A DNA stretch of 64,000 nt from Sorex araneus (lineage: Eukaryota > Chordata > Mammalia > Eulipotyphla > Soricidae). A model generated the notes under the pieces. That model saw only the letters and a list, made by a program, of their open reading frames with translations. It made no database searches and had not been told where the DNA came from. The position numbers and the translations under genes were made by a program. The stretch is taken from positions 31,086,939-31,150,938 of the forward strand of contig NC_073305.1 in assembly GCF_027595985.1 (NCBI RefSeq). Reading direction: 5' to 3'. Below are positions 32,291-41,785 of this stretch, piece by piece (position 1 is the first letter of the stretch; each line of letters opens with the position of its first letter).

Positions 32291-33004
32291 CTCCAGGGAG
32301 AGAGGAGGAAGCGTCAGGCACGAGCACAGCAGGGATGAGCCACTGGCGAGAAAGACTGCGCCAATGAGAAAGGCACAAGCCCCTTTGCAGGGCACCCTCT
32401 ACTTGGCATGTGTCCTTTTGTGTGGCGACGGTGCAGAGATGCAAGGGCCAAGCAGACAGAACAGACCCACTTTCTGCCCTCAGGAGCAGAGCAGGAAGGT
32501 GGGTGCTCATGAGTGACCCACCAGGCAATAGCAAGTGGCCAGGGTGAAAGGGCAGAAGGTACCCGGTGCCAGGGAGGTTGACCAAGGAATAGAAAATAGA
32601 AACAGAAGGTCCCTGAGAAAGTGCACTTGAGCTGGGTAAGAGGAGAGTAGGCTGAGAGAGGAGGGGAAAAGGTGTTCCTTGCAGAAGGCAGAGCATGTGC
32701 AAAGGTCCTGCAAACATGCCATGTCCCAAGGGTACTGCAGTCTGGGCCTTGTACTCACCTGCCTCCCAGGACTGAAATGCAGTTCTGGCTTTGGTCTGTT
32801 GGCTGTGCCCCCCTCCAAATAAATAACAGAACATCCCAGAGAAAAAGCCTCAAGAACAGACCCAGGCTTCGTGTCTGGGATATTTAAGCAGAGAACTGCC
32901 CACAGATCCTGGTCTGCCCAGCCTTTCTATCTTCCCATCTTGCATGTTCTTTTTGTTTTGTTGGGAGGGAACATGCCCAGCTGAGATGAGTGAGCACTCT
33001 GCTG

Positions 33005-33178
33005 CTTTTCTGTTTGTTTTATTTTGGTTTTGTGTGGGAGTGAGTGCTCAGGGCTTATTCCTGGCTCTCCATTCAGGGGTCACTCCTGGCAGGGCTCCAG
33101 GGGCCATATGGGATGATGGGATTAGCCCGGGTTGGCTGCATGTGAGGCAAGCATATGTTCTATCTCTCTGTTCCACAT
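33005..33178 (-). mobile_element. Type-A SINE
   Basis: On the + strand: GTGCTCAGGGCTTATTCCTG, CTCCATTCAGGGGTCACTCC, CAGGGGCCATATGGGATGAT, GGTTGGCTGCATGTGAGGC. Confidence 0.82.
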
Positions 33179-33702
33179 CATGCATGTCTTAAGCCCAATA
33201 AAACTCCCGAGAGCCAACCAAACAGAGATCCACAGTGCTGCCCCATTCCTGCATCAAATAAATATAAACAGAAAAAAAGAGAAGGTCCTTGGGCCAGGAA
33301 GCGGATACACAGGGGATGGGCATAGTGTTGAAATTATGTGCACAAGAAACAATCAATGACAACACTGTGAACACAGAATCTCAAGGTTTAAACATGTGTT
33401 TTAAGAAGAGAAGGTTCTCCACCTCCAGGGGAGTCGGGTTTCCTACTGAAGGACGCTAATGCCCAGGTCTCTCTGAGCTTCTCTCCAAGTTTCTCCTGAA
33501 CAGGCCATCTCATCTCCAGTCCTTTTCATCTTCCCCTCCTGATTCCCCATGGACAGGAGTGCTGGGATTTGCACCCACTAACCCCTCAGCCCTGACCACC
33601 CTGGGCCACTGTTGTCACACTGTCTCGAGGAAGGAAGAGGTAAAGCAAACTCAGGGCACCTGTGTGTCTGCTCTGGACTCTGGGGCTAGCAGAAGCCCCG
33701 TG

Positions 33703-33746
33703 CTTGTGTGTGTTTTTGTGTGTGTGTGTTTGTGTGTGTGTGTGTT
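33703..33746. repeat. TG-rich microsatellite
   Basis: Interrupted TG repeat (TTGTGTGTGTTTTTGTGTGTG and following). Confidence 0.92.
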
Positions 33747-34171
33747 CATGTGTTCAGAGCTGGTCAGGCCATCTGAACGAAGGGGGTCCCCAATGCCATC
33801 TCTCGTGTCCCCAAGGAAGCTGCGTCCAGTTTTTCACACAATCTGCCCTGACCGGCCTCAGTCTGGGAGGCAGAGCAAGTGGGCCTGAGCTCCGAGGGCC
33901 CAGGCACCAGCGGCCCTATGCTCCTTCCCGGGATACCACCGGCCCGGTTGTGGGCCTGTCCCCTGGGCAGAGGGCCTGGACCTCCCAGCATGAGGGGCAG
34001 CGCTCACGCTGGGGGCACAGGCAGGCACTGTGGGCGTGTGGGCAGGACGGGGGCATTTCCATCTCACTGCAGCATTTCCATCTCACTCCCAGGCCAGCAC
34101 AGGACTGAGTGTGTGTGCCCCGAACACCACCACGCCTGAGCCTGAGAACGGAGGCGCCCGGCTGTGTGTGT

Positions 34172-34200
34172 GGGGAGGTGGGGCGGGGCGGGGGGGGGGG
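34172..34200 (+). repeat. G-rich run, G-quadruplex candidate
   Basis: GGGG-AGGT-GGGG-C-GGGG-C followed by eleven G. It is G-rich on the + strand, so it would be C-rich in OSBPL10 pre-mRNA. Confidence 0.9.
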
Positions 34201-34577
34201 AACAGCCCTCCCGGCTGAGCAGACCTGTCCTCCAACAAGCCAATACTAGGCCAGCAAACACCCGCCCTGGGGCCCTGGCTGCCCCCTGCCCCATACCCCA
34301 GGGAACAGAGTGGTCCCAGAGAACACTCTAGGCCTGGTCCTGCCCAGGCTCATGATAGCAGGCCAGGCTGTCTGTGTCTGTGTCTGTGTCCTTCCAGTGT
34401 ATAACCACGGCACGTGGAGACACTGGGCAGCTCTGGTACTGTTGTTTGAAGCTCGTCCTCGAATGAGCTTGCAGGTGGGAAATGGTACTAAGGTCAAACA
34501 ACATGAGCTCAGGAAGTAGAATAACCAAGAGACCATTGGCAGGACCATGGCCAGAGAGATTAAGGATAGTTTCTTGG

Positions 34578-34739
34578 GGGCTGGAGCGATAACACAACCG
34601 GTAAGGCATTTGCCTTGCACCAAGGCCGACATGGGTTCAATTCCCAGCATCCCATATGATCCCCTGAGCACCGCCAGGGGTAGTTCCTGAGTACAGAGCC
34701 AGGGTATGACCCACCCAAAAAGCAAAAAAAAAAAAAAAA
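34578..34739 (+). mobile_element. Type-A SINE with target-site duplication
   Basis: Sense copy starting GGGCTGGAGCGATAACACAA and ending GTATGACCCACCCAAAAAGC plus A tail. It is flanked by GATAGTTTCTTGG at 34565-34577 and 34740-34752, a perfect 13-bp duplication. Confidence 0.97.
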
Positions 34740-34752
34740 GATAGTTTCTTGG

Positions 34753-34880
34753 CACTCGGGTGACCTGGGTTCAATCCCTGGTACCCCATGGGCCCCCCAA
34801 GCACCACCAGGAGTGACTCCTGAGTGTAGGGTCATGGGGAAGTCCTGAGCACTGTCAGGTGTGGCTCAAAACCCAAATAA
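34753..34880 (+). mobile_element. Type-A SINE, head lost
   Basis: Sense blocks GGGTTCAATCCCTGGTACCC, CCAAGCACCACCAGGAGTG, ACTCCTGAGTGTAGGGTC and CTGTCAGGTGTGGCTC. It abuts the younger copy, which inserted into or beside its head. Confidence 0.82.
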
Positions 34881-34941
34881 ACAAAATGTATCTTCTTTGT
34901 ATGAAAAGGAACCTACTAGGCTTACTTAAAATAGGGGCTGA

Positions 34942-35564
34942 TGAGAACTGGTTAAAGAAACTTTGGTACATCTACACGGTGGAATACTATGCAGCTGTTA
35001 GGAAATATGAAGTCATGAAACTTACTTATAAGTGGATGGTCATGGAGAGCATCATGCTAAGTGAAATGAGTCAGAAAGAGAGGGACAGACATAGAATGAC
35101 TGCATTCATTTGTGGAATATAAAATAACGTAATATGACACTGGCACCCAAGGACAGTAGAGACAAAGGCCAGCAATATTGCTCCATAGTTGGAAGCCAGT
35201 CTCACGAGCTGGGGGAGAAGGCAGCTGGAATAGAGAAGGGATCACTAAGTCAGTGATGGTTGGAGGGATCATTTAGGATGGGAGATGTGTGCTGAAAGTA
35301 GATAAAGGACCAAACAGAATAACCTCTCAAGATTTGTGTTGCAAACCATGTCCAAAAGGAGAGAGAGAGAGTATGGGGGGAAATGGTCCGCCATAGAGTC
35401 AGGGGGAGGGTTGGGGTGGGAGGGATACTGGGGACATTGGTGGTGGAAAATGTGCACTGGTGGAGAGATGTGTGTTTGATCATTGTATGACTGAAACTCA
35501 AACATGAGAGCTTTGTAACTCTCTATTGTGATTCAATAGAAAATAAATAAGTAAATAAATAAAT
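34942..35564 (+). mobile_element. 5'-truncated LINE-1 (ORF2 C-terminus plus 3' UTR) with target-site duplication
   Basis: Flanked by AAAATAGGGGCTGA at 34928-34941 and 35565-35578, a perfect 14-bp duplication. The first 180 bp stay open and read as an L1 ORF2 C-terminus: WYIYTVEYYAAVRKYE, then MESIMLSEMSQKERDRH and AFICGI. The 3' UTR contains CATTGGTGGTGGAAAATGTG and ends in AAATAAAT repeats. It is among the less decayed L1 ends in the window, and truncation makes it immobile. Confidence 0.93.
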
Positions 35565-35728
35565 AAAATAGGGGCTGAGAATAATTATAAGGGACTTGCC
35601 TTGCACTACAAACCTAGGTTCAATCCCCAACACCCCAGACCCTGAGCCCCGACAAGAGTGATCCATGAGCTCAGAGCCAGAATTAAGTCCTGTGCACTGC
35701 TGAGTGTGGCCCCCAAAATAAAAAAATA
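35565..35728 (+). mobile_element. Type-A SINE, host of the L1 insertion
   Basis: Sense blocks AGGGACTTGCCTTGCACTAC, GGTTCAATCCCCAACACCCC, GAGCTCAGAGCCAGAATTAA, GTGTGGCCCCCAAAATAAAA. Its GGGGCTGA head is the sequence duplicated on either side of the L1. Confidence 0.82.
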
Positions 35729-35777
35729 TTAATTAAAATAATTATAACTTAAGTTACTTAAAAATCACAAGTTATAC

Positions 35778-35957
35778 CTTCATTTTTGGTCACACTTGGG
35801 AGTGTGCACGTACTACTCCTAGTTCTGTACCCCCAGCTCTGTGCCCGGTGGGGGGTGGTCACTTCAGCACTGCTCAGGGGACCATATGCTGCCAGGAAGC
35901 TAACCCAGGTCCCTGCTGTGCAGAGCATGTGCTTGGTCACTGAGCTCTGTCTGGCCT
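35778..35957 (-). mobile_element. Type-A SINE, diverged
   Basis: On the + strand: TTTTGGTCACACTTGGGAGT, CAGGGGACCATATGCTGCC, AAGCTAACCCAGGTCCC, TGCTTGGTCACTGAGCTC. Confidence 0.75.
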
Positions 35958-36009
35958 GAAAGTTCATTTTTAATGAAAGAAAAGGAGCTGAAAAGCGCCA
36001 GATGAGCAG

Positions 36010-36027
36010 CCCCCCCCCCCCCCCCCC
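36010..36027. repeat. Homopolymer C18
   Basis: Eighteen consecutive C; in OSBPL10 sense RNA this would be a G18 run. Its length may be affected by sequencing error. Confidence 0.85.
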
Positions 36028-37212
36028 GCCAGACCATGCCTGGTGACGGGCTGGGAGGTTCTCATGCAACCCCCAGAGCCGGATCCAATAAACACACAGC
36101 AAAGCAGAAAGGCTTTCCGTCTGGCCACTCAGTCACCATTTCATACCATCTCATGATCTGAGCTCACATAGCAAGACGGGACCTTTCCAGAAAGGAAACG
36201 GCGGGGGGAGGGAACTAGCCAGAGGAGACTTTCCTCTGAAGATCATGGGGTTCCAGAGAGGAACTAGGAGGGGGGACCCACAGACACATCACTTCTCTCT
36301 CAGAACTGCTGTTGACCCCTCCACGAGATTCAATTCAGAGGTGACACCACTTACTGACCACAGTTCTGGACGGGGCAGGGGCGGCGCGGGACAGAAACAG
36401 CTGACGGCTGCAGACTCCGGGCAACACAGGTGGGTATTAAAGTGGGGGCCCCCGGCTAATCCAGGGTCTCAACTAGAGGCTCTTGGTGCCAGAACTGAGG
36501 AACATGGGAAGGCAGAGCAGTCTCTAGACTGCAAGGTGAATTCACGTGAATTTAAGACACTTGCTGATAGCATGTCACTGCAGCTAAGGTCCCTGCATTT
36601 AGAGATGAGCTACCTGGCTAAAGGTGCTCGAAGTGAATGAAAGATACTTTTATCGCCTGCGGTGTAGAAAGAGTTTCCAAAAACCTACTAGAGCCAAATG
36701 TTGGGCTGGATTGTTTTTCCTAGTGGGAAGGAAGTCTCCGGTCTTTACCATCTCGGAGGGATTTGTGCCACGAAAGACATTGACAAACCACTAACACAGC
36801 CGCTGGAATTTAACAAGGGTTATTGCGGATTCCTTCAAACAATGAATAAACTTCATTCACAGCTATTAGCTAAAATGGGAGCGTCTGTTCCCCCAGGGGC
36901 GTGATGAGAGCCTTAGAACCTCTAGCACGGTTGAGAGATCCGCCTGGGGACACTTTAGGAGAGCAGATTTTGAAGTACTATTATTTTCATTGTCTATGAG
37001 CCAGAACATTGGTGAGAATGAATAACAAAACGTTTCCACAGTTTTGGAGCCAATTCTAATATTCATGCAAAGCTGGAGGGTGGTAATAACCCCCCGTCCC
37101 CCGCTCACAGACATGCATGGCTGAAGATTGGGGGAACGGGGCGGTGGGAAGATGGCCGCCAGGGATGTAGGCAATAAAATTACCAGGACCTGGTTTTAAA
37201 ACCACAAGACCC

Positions 37213-37385
37213 GAGCTGGAGCAATAGCACAGCGGGTAGGGCATTTGCCTTGCACACGGCCAACCCGGGTTCAATTCCCAGCATCCCACATGGTCCCCCA
37301 AGCACTGCCAGGAGTTATTCCTGAGTGCAGAGCCAGGAGTTAATCCCTGTACAACACCGGGTATGACCCAAAAAGAAAAAGACAA
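37213..37385 (+). mobile_element. Type-A SINE with target-site duplication
   Basis: Complete sense copy: GAGCTGGAGCAATAGCACAG to GGGTATGACCCAAAAAG. It is flanked by ACCACAAGACCC (37201-37212) and ATCACAAGACCC (37386-37397), one mismatch. Confidence 0.96.
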
Positions 37386-37397
37386 ATCACAAGACCC

Positions 37398-37566
37398 TGG
37401 GGCTAGAGAAACAGCACAGGGGTCAGGCGGTTGTTGAACAGAGCCCAGCAGAGTTTAATCCCCTGCATCCCATTTGGTCCCCCCGTTCACCACCAGGAAT
37501 CACTGCAGAGTAAGGAGTAAGTCCTGAGTACTGTCAGGTATGCCCTCCCCCCCAAATAAAAAAAAT
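37398..37566 (+). mobile_element. Type-A SINE, diverged
   Basis: Sense blocks GGGGCTAGAGAAACAGCACA, TTTAATCCCCTGCATCCCAT, AAGTCCTGAGTACTGTCAGG. It ends about 130 bp from the OSBPL10 donor at 37698. Confidence 0.86.
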
Positions 37567-37697
37567 ACTAGTAAATCAAAATGACAAGACCACCCGCCAC
37601 CTTCTTCCCAGTCTACATCCTACCCCAATCCCAACTCCAGCCATGACATCCTTCACGGTCAGTGTCTCAGCCCCGTCCCGTGTCCGCCATGACTTAC

Positions 37698-38175
37698 CTT
37701 CCCCGATCATCGACACCCCCACGGACATGCCCATGAACTTGCTTTTGGTCCATACATGAGTGTTGACGCACAGTCTCTTCTCCTTGCACTCACAGTAGAA
37801 GCAGGAGATGGGCGGGTGGTGGGACACTTGCTCTGCCACAAACCGCAATTTGTAGCCTTTGGACGGGTCATTGCCCATGGGGTGTTCGTGGCCGGCAGGC
37901 GAGTGGGGGGCAGTCCTCTTAGGCCGGACCCTGTCCTTGGGTACTTCCCAGGAGCAGTGAAACGTCTCGCCAATGATGGGGTTGTAGGGCTTCTTGGCCA
38001 GGGCCCCCTTGCGGCCCTCATGGAAGGCGGTGAGATAGTATTCCACGAAGCAAATGACCCTCTCCTCCGGCGTGGCCCCCGCCGTGATGGCCAGCAGCAG
38101 GTCTGGGTGCGCCATGAAGTCTGCGTACATCTCCAGCAAGGAGCGCTGCTCCAGAATGAACGTGGGAAGCACCAC
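37698..38175 (-). CDS. OSBPL10: OSBPL10 exon: ORD N-terminal half with the OSBP signature
   Basis: Largest exon here, 159 codons plus one base. It opens [19 protein letters not shown] (the ORD lid and first strands), continues through [19 protein letters not shown] and [20 protein letters not shown], then a Pro/His-rich loop, then [20 protein letters not shown] and [20 protein letters not shown]. The OSBP fingerprint EQVSHHPP is at 37810-37833. Its paired histidines, with the KPxNPxxGE block, contact the PI4P phosphates in the family. ORP10 is reported to exchange phosphatidylserine and PI4P between ER and Golgi, working with ORP9 (established knowledge). Acceptor CCCTCCGGCCGCAG, donor GTAAGTCA; phase 0 in, phase 1 out. 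Confidence 0.98.
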
Positions 38176-39557
38176 CTGCGGCCGGAGGGAGAGAGTCAGA
38201 CCCGAGCCCTCTCTGCCAGACAGTGGAGTGGTCCCCTCTGGGCTGGGCGCGTGACCCAGGAGGGAAGACAGAACACACACCCAGCTGCGCCTACCCAGTT
38301 GCAGGACCCAAACCGTGCCACAGGTGGCTTCTGTTGGACGTGTCTGTGCTCAAGCCACCACCCCGCTCTCAGCACAGATGGCGCTGCCTCTTAGGCAGAG
38401 ATGGGAGGAAAATCACTTGCGAGGATTTCTCCTGTCCTTCCTGGGCTCTGGCACAGTCACGCGGGTACCTCCGAGTTCTCGCGTGAACAGAGATGCGAGG
38501 GTTTGTGGGGCTTTTGTCTAAGGGGCTCCAGAACCCTCTGGCATTTGGAGCTCTCTATGAGAAGAGGCTCCTATGACACTCCACCTGGTCCAGGCAGGGG
38601 AGGAACCCCCCACCCCCACCCCCACCATCCATGGAGCTGCCACAAGGCTGGGCTAACCGCAGGGAGGGGAAGTCACAGAGAAGAGAGCGCGCTATGGAAG
38701 GGTTGGCACACGGATGCTTTGGGAGCTGCCCAAGGCTGGGGCTGGGCCCCATGACCAGAAAACCTCTCCACGGCTTTGTTACGGAAGGGGCAAAGCAACT
38801 TCTCACCCATCCCAAGTGGCTCCATGCCCCATCCCCCCCAAGTGTCTGGAAACCCCACCAGGAGCGCCAGGAAAGTAACCGCAACACCTTCCACGTAGGA
38901 TGGCAAGCTGGACACTCGGCAAAGGAGCGAGAAACTCTTTCTCACTCGAATGAGCTCTGGCAATGACTGGCTACCTGGGCACAGACATTCTGAGCTGGCT
39001 CCTGCCACACAGTCCCTGGGTTTGGACGCAGAGGGTCAGCAGAGCCCCTGCCGGCTCCTCCCCGTGGCCCCAGTGAGGGCTGAGGGGCCACGGGCTGCGG
39101 CTGGGTCACCCTATCCTAGTCCAGCTGAGGCTGAACTTCCTCCACACACCCAGTGCATCCCTCCCTTGGCCTGGGGGTGGGGGAGACGGGGGGAGGCCCA
39201 AGGGGGCCCTGGCTATCCTGCGGTCCACAGCCAGGATACAGGATACCCACCCCCACCACCTGGCTATGTGTCCTCCTCATGCAGAGCAGGGGGGATGGGG
39301 GGCGTTCCCCAAGAGAGACCAGATAGAACAAAGCCCAGAGATGTCCTGGACACCAAGGAAACTGGACAAGGACCCATGGGGTAGGGGCTGTGCTGAGTGA
39401 GGCTGACGCTCCCTGCAGTGCTTGTATTGGGCAATCCAGGGCACTGCAGACCCTGCACCTTGATCCACAGCCCCCTCCACCCCCGCAGGGCTCTAGCTGC
39501 TCACACGGTCCTCCAGGCAACCCAGCCGGATGACTGCTATCTATTGTTCCACTTGCT

Positions 39558-39779
39558 CATCAATTTGCTTGAGTGGGCATCAGTAACATCTCCATTGTGA
39601 GACTTGTTGTTACTGTTTTTGGCATATCCAATACGCCATGGGTAGCTTGCCAGGCTCTGCCATGCAGGCAAGATACTCTCAGTAGCTTGCCAGGCTCTCC
39701 GAGAGGGGCGGAGGAATCGAACCCAGCTTGGCTGTATGCAAGGCAAACGCCCTACCCACTGTGCTATCGCTCCAGCCCA
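39558..39779 (-). mobile_element. Type-B SINE, short form, 3'-truncated, with target-site duplication
   Basis: On the - strand it begins TGGGCTGGAGCGATAGCACA, carries GGTTCGATTCC, the type-B body and GTTACTGATGCCC-like block, and stops at AAATTGATG, before the usual tandem tail. It is flanked by TTCCACTTGCT at 39547-39557 and 39780-39790. Confidence 0.95.
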
Positions 39780-39794
39780 TTCCACTTGCTTTTT

Positions 39795-39965
39795 TGTTTT
39801 TTACTTCAGGAGGGATCACACCCAGCAGTGCTCGGGGCTTACTCCTGGCTCGGGGCAGGAATCACTCTTGGTGGGTTTCAGGGAACCATAGAGAGTGGCA
39901 GGGATCAAACCCGATTTGGCCACAGGCAAGGCAAGTGCCTTAACCCCTGAACTATCACTTGGCCC
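39795..39965 (-). mobile_element. Type-A SINE
   Basis: On the + strand: GGGATCACACCCAGCAGTGC, TCGGGGCTTACTCCTGGCTC, GGGATCAAACCCGATTTGG, AACCCCTGAACTATCACTTG. Confidence 0.83.
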
Positions 39966-41039
39966 GATTTATTTACACTTTGTCATTCCATTTTGCTTTC
40001 ACAGCACACTAGAAAAAGTAGCGAGAGGGAGACACGGAGTGGGAGTGGGGATTATGTGAACACAAGTTAGGCCAATTCACGGTGATTCCTTTCTTTCCCT
40101 TCAACCCCAACTCAACAAAACCGCGTCTCTGGTTGCAGATCCTCACTCAGAATGGCCTTTGGATGTTACTGCTATTACTCCCGTCTCTTTTTGTTGGTTT
40201 GTTTGTCTGGAGGCACCCCTCCCAGTGCTCAGGGACCCTATGTAGCAGCAGGGGTGGAAATGGAGTCAGCGTGTGCTTCCTGTCCTGGGGACAAGCGACT
40301 ACTGAACAGACAGCACTGCAGTCTCAGTACTGCTCTTCCCCAGAGACTCACACCCAGGGCCAGGCAGCTGTGCCCTCCTCCTCCCATCCGGTGTCCACTG
40401 CAGAGTACAGCAGAGCAGGCCAGGGGGTCAGGGAGTTGGCTCGAAGGACTGGCATGCATGGTTTGTATGTGGGAGCTTCAGGTTTGAGCCCCAAGGCCCC
40501 ATGGTCCACCTGAGAACTACCACCTGATATGACCCCCTCTCGCCACACTCCCCGCCAAAGGCTAAAAGAACACCAGGCACTCACTACCCTTTCTTCTGCC
40601 TGCACTCACTCACGGGGGCCCTAGGCAGGCCATGCAGGTTGGGGCATATAAATTTAAGCAAAATTAGAGGACCCCTCCCCCTGCCCACACAAACACCCTA
40701 AATGAAGACAAATCCACGAAAGGAAGTTACAAAAGTCTGCATAGTCAGAGCACCCCCATAGGAACCCCATTTCCAGTTCGCTCCATTCCCCAGGCCCAGG
40801 GGAACCTCTGGTTGGAAGTCAGGGGAGAGAGAGCAGACTTCCACGTCTGGGCTATCAGCACAAACACCTGGTCAACAGGCACGATGAGAGACCATGGGCA
40901 CACCCCACACTCTTCCCCCACTGGGCAGAAGCCTCAAATCTGCCACCAGGCCATGAGAATGCCCGCACCCGAACCAGCTACCAGTGTTTAGCTGCATCAG
41001 GCAATGTACCAAAAGATAAGAATTGTCAACATCTCTGAT

Positions 41040-41478
41040 CGCAGAAGCTTAAGGGTTTCTGCTAAGGGAGGAAAAGAAAACTGCCCAGACTCAGAAACAT
41101 ACCAAAAGGGGAATCTTCAAGATGGCAACCCAATAGCCGGTGCTCAGGCTCAATGAACCTGAACAAAAACACAGAAGGCTCAACCAGCACCCCACCAGCC
41201 CGGCCACCCCAAGCAGAGACTTCAGCAACACCACTGCGAGAAAACAAAGGAGTCACAAACTGACGTGATCTAAGTTTTGATCATTCCATTTGCCTTTGTG
41301 TTCTAATAAACAATAGAAAGTAAATGTCTTTGTGCCTGCAAGAGGGCAGAGAGGGATGGTAGGTGGGAAGCTCGGAAAATCCACGCAGGGAAGGTCACAC
41401 TGATGGTGGGATTAATGTTGGAACATTTCATGTCCGAAACAACTGCATTCTGAACAAACTTGTAAATCAGGGGTTTGT
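41040..41478 (+). mobile_element. L1-like 3' UTR relic, sense
   Basis: The end TGATGGTGGGATTAATGTTG, GAACATTTCATGTCCGAAAC and CTTGTAAATCAG resembles other L1 ends in the window (61.6 kb: TTTTGAAACATTTTGCACC). It runs into an ATA repeat that is probably its expanded tail. The first 250 bp are assigned only by position. Confidence 0.55.

Positions 41479-41535
<57 letters not shown>
41479..41535. repeat. (ATA)19 microsatellite
   Basis: Nineteen uninterrupted ATA units, between an L1-like end and a type-B SINE. Confidence 0.97.
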
Positions 41536-41536
<1 letters not shown>

Positions 41537-41540
41537 TAAT

Positions 41541-41785
41541 AGGGCTGGAGCAATAGCAATAGCACAGCGGGTAGGGATTGGCCTTGCACGCCACCGACCC
41601 GGATCCAATTCCTCTTTCCATCTCAGCCCGGCAAGCCACCTAGAGTATCTCACCCGCAGAGCCTGGCAAGCTCCCCGTGGCGTATTCAATATGCCAAAAA
41701 CAGTAACCACAAGTCTCACAATGGAGACATTACTGGTGCCTGCTTGAGCAACTCGATGAACAACAGGATGACAGTGACAGTGGTG
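41541..41785 (+). mobile_element. Type-B SINE, short form, near-complete
   Basis: Sense head GGGCTGGAGCAATAGCAATA (with a duplicated CAATAG), AGCACAGCGGGTAGGGATTG, body GGCAAGCCACCTAGAGTATC, GGCGTATTCAATATGCC, CTCACAATGGAGACATTACT, CAACTCGATGAACAACAGG, tail ATGACAGTGACAGTGGTG then AAT units. Confidence 0.95.

Larger units (their letters stand above)
32291..37697 (-). other. OSBPL10: OSBPL10 intron
   Basis: 5.4 kb. SINEs sit at 33005-33178, 34578-34739, 34740-34880, 35565-35728, 35778-35957, 37213-37385 and 37398-37566. An L1 3' end lies at 34942-35564, a TG-rich run at 33703-33746, a G-rich run at 34172-34200 and 18 C at 36010-36027. Positions 36030-37190 hold no recognised repeat and look like unique, possibly conserved sequence. 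Confidence 0.9.

Noticed and set aside
34859-35122. 87-codon + strand frame resembling a protein gene
   Set aside because: It is the ORF2 C-terminus of a 5'-truncated L1 with target-site duplication; the apparent start codon is upstream of the insertion.
37756-38394. 212-codon + strand frame at 37.8-38.4 kb
   Set aside because: It is the antisense shadow of the OSBPL10 ORD exon; codon constraint on the other strand explains its length, and its translation has no known domain.
41303-41719. 138-codon - strand frame with a poly-Tyr stretch
   Set aside because: The Tyr run is the ATA microsatellite and the start is SINE sequence.
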